NCBI RefSeq assembly: GCF_000764305.2
Contig: NW_025945902.1
Location: 140,042-204,041 of the forward strand
Length of the DNA stretch: 64,000 nucleotides
Direction: 5' to 3'
From: Hyalella azteca
Lineage: Eukaryota > Arthropoda > Malacostraca > Amphipoda > Hyalellidae
This document shows positions 24,628 to 35,859 of the stretch, in pieces. Both the position numbers and the translations under genes were made by a program. Each line of letters opens with the position of its first letter. Position 1 is the stretch's first letter. The notes beneath the pieces are model-generated. The model was not told the origin of the DNA. It made no database searches and saw only the letters and a list, made by a program, of their open reading frames with translations.

Positions 24628-24727
24628 GAACGCAGATGACGGAACGGATGAACTAAGCCACTCAGAGGCTGTCTACTCTATCCATCCGCTTGACACGAGC
24701 CTCCACGGCGCAATGGACGCTTCGTGA
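24628..24727 (+). CDS. Weak candidate terminal exon, unidentified
   Basis: A strong-looking acceptor (CAGCTTTTGTTCTACAG, AG at 24626-24627) precedes one phase base and 32 codons, NADDGTDELSHSEAVYS then IHPLDTSLHGAMDAS, with TGA at 24725-24727. The acidic, varied composition and GC-rich third positions look coding. No family is recognised, and the frame is short enough to be chance. Confidence 0.25.
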
Positions 24728-25177
24728 CATAATGAAAGTTTATAGCTTTATGCTTTAAAATTTACAGAGTGCGCAACTTTCAGCACCGACACTATCAACT
24801 GCGTAGTTGTAAGAATCACCTATAATTATAAATCAAAAGCTATAGATTTTAATTTCTTCGCTGCTGACTGACAGCGTATAATGAAATACTGGTTGTCAAT
24901 TCCGTAGAGCGTTGGAGCATAGTCTCTCTTCGTATCGACAAACGAGTCCAATTTAGCTCTAGCATTTCAAATGTGTTTCCTGACTACTTAAAATACCTTC
25001 CGTAAATAATGCTGCAAATATTTTTTAAGAAATCTTCCCTTAGATTGAAGGGAAGTCGGGAATCACCATAAATACAATTCGCCGGCAAACTTGTAATCGA
25101 TTTCTGACATGAAAATTAAGGTTTATCAGATCTCTGAAACCAAACTGACTTCAATTCCCAGTCGCAGTTAGACATCA

Positions 25178-25540
25178 CGAGACCATTATTGAGGGAGTGG
25201 AGGCACGAGACCATTATTGAGGGAGTGGAGGCACGAGACCATCATTGAGGGAGTGGAGGCACGAGACCATCATTGAGGGAGTGGAGGCACGAGACCATCA
25301 TTGAGGGAGTGGAGGCACGAGACCATCATTGAGGGAGTGGAGGCACGAGACCATCTTTGAGGGAGTGGAGGCATGAGACCATCATTGAGGGAATGGAGGC
25401 ACGAGACAATTATTGAGTGAATGGAGGCACGAGACAATTATTGAGGGAGTGGAGGCACGAGACCATCATTGAGAGAGTGGAGGCACGGGACCATTATTGA
25501 GGGAGTGGAGGCATGAGACCATTATTGAGGGAGTGGAGGC
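25178..25540. repeat. 28-bp minisatellite, 13 copies
   Basis: Unit ACGAGACCATCATTGAGGGA plus GTGGAGGC. The 363 bases hold almost exactly 13 units with very few differences, so the array is young. It abuts the open frame at 25541-25732 without any spacer. Confidence 0.96.
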
Positions 25541-25732
25541 AAGGTCAACTGCACCGGAAACAAAGCCGTCGATTGCCATGCCCCCCCGGGAACTGAAGGA
25601 TCCCTAATTCGTCATCTCGCAGGTAATGAAGAGCCTGTTAGCCTTGATCCTATGAAGTTAGCTCAAGCCTGGCAACACAGAAATTTCTTCCATCGCTTTA
25701 TGAAAGGATCTAAACAAAAGATGAGAGAGTAG
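25541..25732 (+). pseudogene. Coding-like fragment beside the 28-bp array, unrecognised
   Basis: Immediately after the minisatellite, a plus-strand frame without a start codon runs KVNCTGNKAVDCHAPPG, then SLIRHLAGNEEPVSLDPM, then KLAQAWQHRNFFHRF to TAG at 25730-25732 (63 codons). Composition looks protein-like and the third positions are GC-rich. In this frame the minisatellite has a TGA in every third unit, so the upstream part cannot be continuous coding. It may be the 3' part of an exon whose 5' part was replaced or displaced by the array. I do not recognise the protein. Confidence 0.25.
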
Positions 25733-26529
25733 AAGGGCATTAATTTTCTCTATTTGTCTTTCCTATTTTGTCCGGTTCCTATTAGGAACCGATAAACTAC
25801 TCATGAAAAGAGAGTTATCAGGGTTTTGAATATGTCTGAGAGTAGTGTTATCCTACTTTTACTTTAATTAATCTATTTAATGTTCAAATAGTGACCATAT
25901 TTATAAATGCAACATGTACAAAAAACACAAGCTGCATGGTTGTGTTGACATTTTCGCCAGCACAAGCAGAGGCCCCAGATGCTTGTTGGAAGCCAGCACC
26001 GCCATCCTGATTTGTGGTCATGCAAGAGTAAGTCAAGAAGAAGGAGGCATTCATCTTGCATCTTTTAAAGAGGTTCTGTGGTTATGACTCGACACACAAA
26101 AGGAAGGCTCTCAAGGAGCCATAGGAGAGGCAGCGTTAACGCGTCTTGCCAAGATGCAAGCTCTCGTTGAATAGAAATGCATTCTGGACGACGAGCGGCT
26201 TTGTACCTCAAAGATTGCGAAACAGGGGTTTGAAAGATGGAGCTTTAGAAATTTGAAATCCTTAGTCTTTGGCGTACAGAAGTCTTGGCTCTAAAAATTA
26301 TTTGAATGACGTATTTTCTAAAATTCCCCGTGAATTCATTTGATCTTCAAGTGCCACTACAGTTCCAATTATTTCATTGCTATCACTTCCAATTAATTTA
26401 CATCTACGAAATAATCATGGCACAACGCTTTACTATTCATTATTGTAGCTTAACTTAGCCGATCCAATTATTTCATCAAACTCTGTGTCAAAGACAGAAA
26501 AATGACGGATTTATTTCGTTTCCTACGGA

Positions 26530-26697
26530 TATATGACTTGAGTTAAGAGATTTACTGCCAATATTGGTCGATGACGCCATTGTGGCTCCAACATCAATGC
26601 GTCTGGCCGACATGTCGGGTCCTCAGCCTCCTGTCGCCCAGCAACGAGCGTCCAGCGGTCGATTTGTGGCGTCGATTAAGGAGCTCCATCAAGGTTA
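26530..26697 (+). other. GC-rich open patch, possible exon
   Basis: A plus-strand frame of 53 codons (from CTT at about 26536, stop TAA in the CAAGGTTAA at about 26695) includes LPILVDDAIVAPTSMRLAD and SGPQPPVAQQRASSGRFV. A donor-like AAG/GTTAAT lies at its end. The opposite strand is open too. The last 55 bases are duplicated at 26867-26925. Unrecognised. Confidence 0.2.
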
Positions 26698-26925
26698 ATC
26701 GATTGACAGCCTGACTGAATCCCCCAAACGATTAACTTAATCCCCGTATTAATTTGGTTACATTATTGTATTTTTATTATTATTACATTATTGTATTATT
26801 ATTATTATTACATTATTTTTTATTACTATTAAACCGTATTAATGAACGAATCTTAATCCCCAAAGATTAAGGAGCTCCATCAAGGTTAATCGATTGACAG
26901 CCAGACTGAATCCCCAAACTATTTA
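26675..26925. repeat. Local duplication flanking an (ATT)n tract
   Basis: GATTAAGGAGCTCCATCAAG and the following ~35 bases (GTTAATCGATTGACAGCC, ACTGAATCCCC) occur at about 26675 and again at about 26867. An (ATT)n microsatellite (26760-26830) lies between them. Confidence 0.88.
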
Positions 26926-27897
26926 GATCATGGACCGCCCAATATTTTGTTCTTACCTTGGGCGATGTTGCAAGACATTTTCAGATTCTACATAATCGAA
27001 AGATCCTCAGTGGATATTTAATTTAGGTAACAAATTCTGTTATATTGTGTATTGATGGCGTTTTAAAAGTCTTACTTGATCCCGGGACGGAAGTCTTCAT
27101 AAGCAAAGATGTACTTAAATTGACTCCTGGAAACAAGGCATCACGAATCAGGACCAACTACAGGCTTCTCATCGTAAAGGTATTTGCGTGGCTCGGCATA
27201 GCATAGTCTAGGACCTATCAAACAGTGATCCCTAGAATTACCACGCCACAATTAAAACGACGGTACTTTTTTTAAAGCAAACACTTTACCGAACAAAGGA
27301 CTTTCAATGAATAAGCAGTTAAAATTGAATCTAATTAACGAAGAATAAATAGAAATACAAAATATATAACACCCTAATACTCTAATCCTAAGCGTGTGTT
27401 TCATTTGACATTCCAATCCACTTTCCGATTCATCCACAAGTTCAAGTCCCAAATATCAAGAATACGAGCACGCGAGCACTTCAGAACTTTAGACCTTACT
27501 GAAAAGATCAAGATGGTTTTCTTTAATTATATACCTAGATAAAATAGTGAATGTAATAGTAATACACACAATCAAATTGGCACACGAAAATAATGAACAT
27601 AATACAAAACAATTAGTTCTAGAATTCAACCATCACAAAGAATCCCCAGTATTCATAGATCAACTTAGACACGAACCTACACGACAAGATCACCCGTTAC
27701 AACGATTGTTAAAACGCACTAGCTACTGCGGGAGGTCAAGCTAAGGTGATTGAAATATAAAAAAGGCAAACGAACTTCATAAATCCTAGTAAATTGCAAC
27801 TTAGAAATTAAATATACATGTATAAATTAAACCTATTTCTTTTACAGCAAAGAAATCAGTAATAATAATAGAATAATAAGAGTTGACATCAACCTGA

Positions 27898-28167
27898 AGG
27901 GTACGCACACAGTGAAAGCAGGTTTGCCCGCGCGGGCAACCTGCTCCAACCTGCCACAAGAATGAACATAGGATAATAATGTAAGACTTTACAGTGAAAA
28001 CCTGTACGAATAGGCTTCTGTATTCTATGGTTTCAGGCGCCAGCCTGAGCAGGTAACCAGCACGCTGGCAACCTGCTTCCTCTGTGAACCTCTCGCGCTT
28101 ATTTCAGGCGCCAGCCTGAGCAGGTAACCAGCACGCTGGCAACCTGCTTTCACTGTGTGCGTACCCT
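27898..28167. mobile_element. MITE with 27-bp perfect terminal inverted repeats
   Basis: The left end AGGGTACGCACACAGTGAAA plus GCAGGTT is matched exactly by the complement of the right end (28141-28167). The 270-bp element is GC-rich and non-coding. Inside, a ~47-bp block (TTCAGGCGCCAGCCTGAGCA ... CAACCTGCTT) is duplicated (about 28034 and 28103), and a 12-bp palindrome GCCCGCGCGGGC lies near the left end. No autonomous partner or clear target-site duplication is visible, so the superfamily is not assigned. Confidence 0.85.
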
Positions 28168-28169
28168 AA

Positions 28170-31100
28170 GGAATAAAGCAATAATCAACAGCATTAAGAA
28201 TTCCTAAAAATATTCATCTACAATGACATTAAAAATAACGCACTAACAGCTCACTGGCAGCACGTGACTGAGGCAATGTGCCAACGAAAATGGAAATATC
28301 TTTTACATGTGTTAGTAATAAAAGTTAATGACTCGTGTAAAGACCTCCAGCGGGTGAATAATGAAGTGGAGTAATGAGTCGTATTACACAGCATGTTAAA
28401 TAGTACTCATCATTATCCCAGAAATGCAGCAAATATTCCTGTTGAACAACATTAATTGACTATGCAAGTCTATCAGTCAATGATTTTTTACTCTAGAAGA
28501 AAGCACCATTCAGACGACACTTAAGGCTCTCTGAAATACATCAATTGTACAGTTAACACAGCCTAGATAATACACCATTGAAGAGTCTCCAAAATGCTCG
28601 AGAATCTAGATGGTGACATCTTGACAGCTCATGATATTTCTTAACTCTATCTTATTTCAGAACAAATAAATGAAAATAAAATCGAGCGAATCATTTAATT
28701 CTAACTTGCAATGATGCCCAAAAAAATATAAAAATATAATTTATCTAAAGAGATGAAAATATTCTACGTACAAGCTAGGTTTCGTGATGAGTTTTGAAGT
28801 GCTAAGTTTTTTTCGCGCACAAAATTTTGCAGGGTGTATATACTGGCATAATGACGTGTAATTAGAGGGCGATAGCAACTAATGAACATTCAAAGATAAG
28901 CGGGACACTGAGGCCGATGAGATTATATCAGTTGAAACTCGTTGACTCTGTGCATTTTGACGTGTAAATTTTTTCTGTTTACCAATGAAACCCTTCCTAC
29001 ATTTTTATAATATCTTACCACCACGGAAACAGAAATCTTTCCATCGTAGCCACAAAAATTCAGGCCAAAACCCCACAACGAAGGAATATGATGTTCTGCA
29101 TTTCCTTTCTTTGTCAAAAATTCACGCAAGATTGAGCCGCGGACTTTTAAATTTTTAGCATCGAATAAAAGACGGAAGCATCTGCCGGGCACGACGTCTT
29201 CTTTTGAGGAATTTTGGGGCTCGTCGAGGGCAGGCTAAGCCTGGCGGGATCAAAGGCCGTCACAAGTGCGACAGCTGAACGCCCCTGACGCGGATAACGT
29301 AACGGCTTTGGCCGCGTGTAAATCTTACGCAACGCACTTTTAGGTTCAGTACAACAAAAGAAGTTTTTGCACGTATCTTAAACAACTAACTTGTAGTTTG
29401 TACGATTTATGCAAAGAATTTCGGAAAAAGGTATTATGGGGATTAATTTTAGTCCTCGCATGACCCGACTTTGGAACAAATTCACTTCCAAATCGACATT
29501 TCCACCTCGTTTTATCTCAGCAGTATAACTTGTTCTGACGACCATACCAGTTTTAAATGCAATAGATAAAGATCGATGGATTTTGTACTGTATGTGTCAA
29601 TGAATTCATCCCCGTTATTTTTTTACGTACAACAACGTATTCGCTTGACAGTCCCACCAATGTGAAACGTTTCATGTAGTTTGGTATCAATGTTCTCGTT
29701 CGGCTCGACGTCTTGTGTCAGATTGTGATATTTTGTGTTCTTTATTTTAAAACCTCGCATTTATCATACACGTATTTTAGGACAAGCGTACCATTCCTTC
29801 AAAATATTTATTTTGATGCAAATATGTTCGTGGTACATGAAATGAGGGATAGAAAAACTCGTGACATCCGCAACCGCGACAACCGCATTTCGCGCGATCA
29901 AACGAGTTTTTTTCTCCCGTATTTTGGGAATCTTAAATTCTATCCCGTTGATTAGTTCAATCATATTTTAATATACACTAATACCTGGGCATCGAATGGT
30001 GGAAACCTCCAGCAAAAGTGGACCAACTGTTACTAAAAGTTCACAAAATGTTACTCTATTTTTCGTGCTGCCTGCCGGAACGAAAAAAAAACACGCTTCG
30101 TTGAGCCAAAAAACAAAATGTCAAATTGTCGATGGCGATCGCTGCCGCGGCCAGGATCGGGGCTGGAGTCGGCGGACAACTTGACTAACGAGCGACAGGC
30201 AACAGCAACGTGGGTCGCCGCCTCCATAATTGGATGTTCTCTCTGGGTTCTGACTTACACTTCTACAGGCAACACAATTGGCTTCCATGTCGCCCGGAGC
30301 TGTGACTCGCACGAAACAAAATATTTTCGCAACGTGGTCTGATAGGAAAATTATATGCAAATATTTTCATTCCTAGCAATGTGAGAAAATTAAAACATAG
30401 AAAAAATTGATAATTGCTTTCATTTTCAATTAGGCTAGACAAAAGAACATAACATAGCATTATAGTAGAATTATTAACGATATATTAATTTTTTCTCGAT
30501 TGGTATTTCGAGTACATCCAGCAATCTTCGAGATGAATTTTTTTCAGTTTTTCAAAATTTGCAAGATACATGCATGAAAAACTTTGGATTAATCGAGTCT
30601 TGAATTGAATCTATAACTGTGATTTTACGTTAAATTGCACTTCAAAAATCCTCTAAAATAGACATGATGTATGTTATCATCCCATATGGAAAAGAATTTC
30701 GTGAATTATTCTGAATATCTCTACCAGTTGAAGAGTAGCCGGGGAACGCACAATGCTGCAATAATTAATTATTATAATATCATAACAACCTTCTCATGGT
30801 AAACGTGTCGGGCCATAACATAACAATGGCCACACTCGGGCACAAAATCCCGTCCGATATTTCGTCCAGGGGAGACCAAATTCTGCTCTTTCATTCCACC
30901 ATCGGCAAATGGACGCTGGTAACATCAATGGCGTTTCGCCCAGTAGCAGGAGAAAAAGGCTGCCTTCTCTTCTCGTGGATACACTTGAGCGAATTTCCCA
31001 TCGATGGCATAGGATAGACAAGGCAAGTTTCGAAGTGGCCGCTTAGCAATGAACAAAGATAGGGCCTCGAAAACGAAAGCAAGCAGAGGCAGTAATTGAC

Positions 31101-32360
31101 ATCAACCTCGTATGGAATTGTGAAGTACCTCGTCAAAAGAATCCTTTGGTACGATGTTTTTTTTTCAACAACAGTGGCAATCAACGATTGAAAAAATATG
31201 ATGGCGCTTCAACAGAGAGTGAAGTTAAGTTTTTTAGCAGCAAAAATCTATATTAGACTTGTGAGTAATTTTGATTGTCTCACACAATCGGACAAATAAA
31301 GAGACTAGAGTCAGCTGAAATTTATTCAAATTGATTTGAACGAGCAACTGGCGTTGATCGGGGCCAGTTGTATGAGGAAGCCGAAAACGAAAGTTCATAC
31401 GTTGGAGTCTAGAAATCTTGGAAGAACGAGCGGTTCAGTGAAGTGATATTGAATGCAGAATTTCAAGTTCCTTAATGGCGATGCCCCGACGAGTCCCAGA
31501 TACTGAAATGAAAATTAAACTACTTACTAAACAATTAATTGATCAGCCACTACCTATGTAGCAAACAATTCCAAATTATGAATCAATACTGAACAAATTA
31601 CTAAATTAACAGACCTAAGATTTTGGTGCGTCTCAGTGCTTAAAGCAGTTAAGAGGCATATAAGAATTATAAAGGAAATCAGTCGAAGGAAGGTACTCTA
31701 GACGGAAAAGTAGAAAGGACAGTTTGAGATTTTGACGTTGAAAATTTGAAGATAAAGATAATAAATTGTGGGTCACAGCTAAGGAAGCTAGTTCCTCTGC
31801 CAATATCAGAGACCACGTTTAAAGCTAATTTGAAATTTGAGATCTCAGTAATTGAATATTGATTTGTCTAGAGTACCATAGAACAACATTGCGTACAGAG
31901 CGTAAATAAGTAAACTGAAAAACAGCAACATTCGCACGAACAAAAAGATAGTGAAAAAGTAACCAGGAAGACGTTTAGAATCGCAGGAGCCCCAGTTGCA
32001 GTGCTAGCCGAAGTGAATATTGGTCCCGATTGAATAACTGAGAATTAGCTGAGTTTGCCAAAAGGCACGTTTAGAGATAGGTCGTCTGAACGATATGGAT
32101 GCTTATGGAGGAATGTCTAACCTAGCGGATACTGCTACCTACTTAAACTGCGAAACTAAACTGAATACAACAAAACTGTGAATGCAACATGAACAGAAAA
32201 CGACATATAGCCAACTAAATTTACAGAGCACGACAAATATTATTAATGGTGGGAAAATCTTCCTACAGACTTTCGGCCGCAAATGTATAAAAGGTATCGC
32301 CGCAAAGGTTAAGGTATTGCTTCAATACAGTAAAATGTGCTTGCAAGGTCAATATCAACC
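28170..32360. other. No supported gene
   Basis: AT-rich sequence with three GC-richer, CpG-containing pockets at 29150-29335, 30095-30320 and 30790-31020. Each pocket is open in several frames on both strands, which is expected from base composition, and none has a motif I recognise. A minus-strand donor-like AAGT/GTAAGT lies near 30255. They could be promoters or exons of a minus-strand gene (GABA-B-R2 5' exons are still missing), but nothing decides this. Confidence 0.5.
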
Positions 32361-32409
32361 TTCATGGGCTAAATAAAATAAAGGAAACGCCTGAAAAATC
32401 CACAAAATA

Positions 32410-33950
32410 TAGTTTAGTATGGTGTAAGTCTACTTTTTGTGGCAATTACAGCCTCAATTCTACGAGGTATTGATTCATACTAACTGTGAATTGTTTCCAA
32501 CGGAATTTTAACCCATTCTTTAGTAAAATCTCCCTCCAGCTGGGTCGCCTGCCGAAGACCACCACTGCCTGGATGTAATGGACCATCATGATTCAACACT
32601 TCAATTCAACACTCCAATGGATGGCCTTCAACACTTCAAGCCGTCCGTATCTAGGCCGTGGGTCGAACCAGCCCTCGGTCGAACGGCCACTAGTTGTCGC
32701 AGGACGACAAATTTTGTAACAGAACAATGCTATCTGAAACCTAACCTCAGATGCGGTGAACGTAAAATTACGTAATTTAACGATGCCTGGAAGTCAGATT
32801 CGATCCGCGGCCTGGTGGTGCACGGCAGGTTCTATGCGAGGCCGGAGGAAGACAAAGCCGAGTGGTTCACGGCTGATTGGTGGATGTCCGGAGAGATCCA
32901 AGGCTTACGATTAACGGCTTAATGGTGCACAAATTTGGTGGTGAACGGCTGCGCTCCCCTCCAGCTCTATTAAGGACGATGGCGGCGGGAATCGAGTTCT
33001 GACTTGCAACTCGAAAATCGATCATAAATGCTCGATAATATTCAAGTCAGGTGATTGTGGTGGCTAAATGTGTGGCTCATCATCATTAGAATGTTCCTCG
33101 TGCCATTTTTTAACAATTACAACTCTATGGATATGGGCATTATCATCTCGAAATATGGTGTTCAACTCTGGAAACAGTGCTTGACCCTAATGAACTTGGA
33201 TGCTTGAACCTGATGAACTTGAACAGAATGAACTTGGTCTGCCAAAATTCCTAAAATTCCTGTCGATTCTTCCATAAAATAAATCGTTGGTCTTCCGTAT
33301 TTCCAAGAAATAGCACTCCAGATCATCACAGATCACCCGCCATGTTTTACGGTTGGGAGGCGGTAGTCGGGATTAAGAGACTCTTTTGGCTGTTAGCAAC
33401 CGTAAACTCGACCAGAGGTTAGAAATAAGGTAAACGATGATTCGTCAGAGAAAATCACATTTTTTTACTGCTCGAGAGAACGATTCTAGATTTTTTTACA
33501 TCACTTTAAACGCTTCGAAGCATTTATATATGAAACCAGAGGTTTTCTAATTGCAGCTCATCCATAGAATAGCGATCTGTGCAGCTCCCGGCAGACAGTC
33601 TTTATGGAAATTGAGTTCGGTAGGTGTTCTTTGAGGTCTGCAGTAATTTTAACAGCCGTGATCTTTCGACTGTCCCTCACCATTCGATTTAGGTACAAGC
33701 GGTCTGTCTCGGACAACTTCGACTTTCGGCCAGAACTGTGCTCCACTGAGGACGTTTTTCTTTCTCTTTCAAAAGCAGTCATTACTTTTGAGACAGTACC
33801 TCTAGAAACGTCAAGCATACGGGAAGTTTCTGTCACACTAGCACATTCACACGTGCTCCAACATTTCGGCCTCTTTGAAAGTCAGAAAGGTTTGCCTTCT
33901 ATCGGTTACAGGTTAGGTTATAGACGCAAAAATTTACCAAAAATATCTGC
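32410..33950 (-). pseudogene. Tc1-type transposase pseudogene
   Basis: This is the transposase of the Tc1 element, a nuclear cut-and-paste DDE enzyme. The N-terminal paired helix-turn-helix is intact at 33558-33836 (MLDVSRGTVSKVMTAFERE, then SGRKSKLSETDRLYLNR). The first catalytic Asp is in NVIFSDESSFTLF (about 33446), the second in FRDDNAHIHRVVIVKKW (about 33146), and the Glu in QSPDLNIIEHL (about 33031). The C-terminus reads IPLETIHSLYESIPRRIEAV and TPY near 32430. Stops interrupt the frame after FYG, in the LEQ*KN region, before PPQSPDLN and after IEHL. The frame is further split at codons ELEG by the nested MITE. It is non-functional, but its relatives are easily recognised. Confidence 0.93.
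32542..32957. mobile_element. MITE-like element, copy 1 (nested in Tc1), with 9-10 bp target duplication
   Basis: A 416-bp non-coding element has imperfect ~21-bp terminal inverted repeats (GGGTCGCCTGCCGAAGACCACC against GGAGCGCAGCCGTTCACCACC). It is flanked by CCCTCCAGCT at 32532-32541 and again at 32957-32966. Excising the element plus one CCTCCAGCT copy rejoins the Tc1 reading frame exactly (SLIELEGDFTKEW), which confirms both boundaries. A 9-10 bp duplication is typical of Mutator-like elements, but the superfamily is inferred only from that. A second copy is at 54050-54466. Confidence 0.85.
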
Positions 33951-34378
33951 GCACGGATAAAATATCAATTAGCAGCAACAATAAAACCTAAAAATATGTC
34001 ACGTTTTCATTGTTTATAACATTTTCAAAAATTACGATATCAAAATATTAGGCTTTTCCCTTTTGTCCAGCCTCTGTACATAAATCCACGGCTAACGGTT
34101 TAACTACGTAATGTGGAAAAGTTTTGCAGTGCCATCTAAAATTGAACTACCAATCGTATTTGTCGACAGCCCTGCTACTCATGGACAGTTTCATGAATGT
34201 GTACCAATCAATGTGTCTATTTCATTGAAAAATTATTCAATTTCCTTTGAAGACTACGGGTTAAATGAGAAAACTTACACAACCATTTGTCTCCACATTT
34301 ATAACTAGGGACGATATACAATATATCAAAATCCTTTGCAAAGAACAATGATTGACCTCACTGCATAACACATAACGT

Positions 34379-34570
34379 GATACTAAAAATCTAGCGGATA
34401 GTTGTAGCTAAAAACAAAAACCATTAACAGAAGCTTGTAGAGCAGACGGAGATCACCGCGAGCGCAAAGAACGCGATACTAAAAATCTGGCGGATAGTTA
34501 TAGCTAAAAACAACAACCATTAACAGAAGCCTGTAGAGCAGACGGAGATCACAGCGCGCGCAAAGAACAA
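34379..34570. repeat. Tandem duplication, 96-bp unit x2
   Basis: GATACTAAAAATCTRGCGGATAGTT begins at 34379 and 34475. The units share about 90% identity, both ending GACGGAGATCACMGCG and GCAAAGAAC. Confidence 0.92.
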
Positions 34571-35149
34571 CTTCGTGTTTGCTAGGCCGATATTAACGCT
34601 TGGCGGGGCACTTCTTCCGCTCGCAGATACTCGCTTTCAAAACTTCGCTTTTTATTTCCGCCAGCCGACGATGCTGACGAAATATCGAGGCAGTGATACG
34701 CTCACCGGTCGGCGACACGCTTAGAGCTGTTGCCTCGAAAAACAAATTTCTTTTATGGTTGACGAAATATATTCGGAAGAAACGAATTATTGAATTATTA
34801 TAGTACGGCAGAAAAAAAGAGCGAAACAACAATATTATTGTTGCACAATCAATTTCCTGTCATAATTAGGACAGGATATAATAAGAACTCGATTTGTAGT
34901 CTATAAAAGGAGAAGACTAAAATTTCCAAAAAATCTACGTTTGAACACGAAAAAATTGGACATCGGTGTATTTAACCCTTAACACAGTCATTGCCAAGAT
35001 GAAGACTAAAAAATAAAAGAATACAGCACCAACAATTAAGTAAGTCGTGATTACATAGGCCGGCAAGATGAATAACGGCGGTGATTGGAGGGTCCTTATG
35101 ATGATGTATGCCTAACAGTAGCCAACGGTATGATCATTTAGCGCACACA

Positions 35150-35345
35150 GCAGAATTTTGTAAGTTCGCCATTCAGAGGCCACCTGAGCAAGATAAAGCA
35201 CTAATCGTAGAATCCTTGTATGTTCGCCCCTAGAGTGGCCACGGTAGCAAGATAAAGCCACAATCGTAGAATCCTTGTATGTTCGCCCTAAAGTGGCCAC
35301 GGTAGCAAGATAAAGCACCAATCGTAGAATTCTTGTAGGTTCGCC
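35150..35345. repeat. ~59-bp tandem repeat, 3+ copies
   Basis: Unit TTCGCCCYWRAGTGGCCACG, GTAGCAAGATAAAGC, AATCGTAGAATCCTTGTATG. Three full units plus a partial one. The minus-strand leucine-rich frames across it are repeat translations. Confidence 0.92.
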
Positions 35346-35514
35346 TTAGAATGGCCTCTCCTGACAACCGTGGGGCGAGTGCGGGGGCGCGCGTATTTTG
35401 CACCTGATACCTTCGGGACAAACGCGGCCGAATCTGCAAAGTGCGTAAAAAAATGTCCCCTTCCTTCCCTCTTTATATTGGGGGAAGGGAGGGGGCTTTT
35501 CATTACATACATTG

Positions 35515-35770
35515 CCTTTTGAATTGCCAGATTCTACCCCTACATTCTACCCATTCATCAGTACCAAACATTCTACTTTATCCCAGGTAACAAACGTCCA
35601 TCTCATACACCAGTGCAAAATATTTTTTAACATAACCCAGTGTCAAGCGTTCTCTCATATAGCACCAGTACCATGCATTCTCTTACATTCTCCATTACCA
35701 AGCATTTTACCATATATACAGCAGTACCAAACATTCCCCCAGCAATTATCAGTCCTCAATGTTCTCTCAC
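35515..35770. repeat. Degenerate CAGTACCAAACATTCT-type repeats
   Basis: Roughly 33-bp, poorly conserved units (CCAGTACCAAACATTCTC, CAGTGTCAAGCGTTCTCTC, CAGTACCATGCATTCTCTT) make up this pyrimidine/A-rich stretch. The 100-codon plus-strand frame at 35512-35814 is a consequence of the repeat. Confidence 0.65.
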
Positions 35771-35859
35771 AACATTCACAAACTGCCTATTGGATCTACA
35801 AGGGTCAATTTTAATGCATGGACTTGATTTGAATAAGCCATTTACACATGGTTGGGTTT

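Larger units (their letters stand above)
22140..25170. other. No supported gene
   Basis: Mostly AT-rich. A GC-richer pocket at 22770-22970 and another at 23640-23810 are open on one or both strands but match nothing I know. Tandem repeats at 22522-22570 and 23091-23262 and the weak exon at 24628-24727 are listed separately. Confidence 0.55.
32362..34079 (-). mobile_element. Decayed Tc1-type DNA transposon with a nested insertion
   Basis: The element runs from an imperfect terminal repeat near 34079 (GAGGCTGGACAAAAGGGAAA on the minus strand) to its degenerate partner near 32367-32400 (GGCTAAATAAAATAAAGGAAA, AAGGAAACGCCTGAA). Without the nested element it would be about 1.3 kb, the usual Tc1 size. 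It is inactive (see transposase entry). It was inserted first, and the MITE at 32542-32957 landed in it later. Confidence 0.88.

Noticed and set aside
35112..35512. Minus-strand frames with repeated LSCYRGH-like peptide
   Set aside because: Produced by the 59-bp tandem repeat and inconsistent between units.
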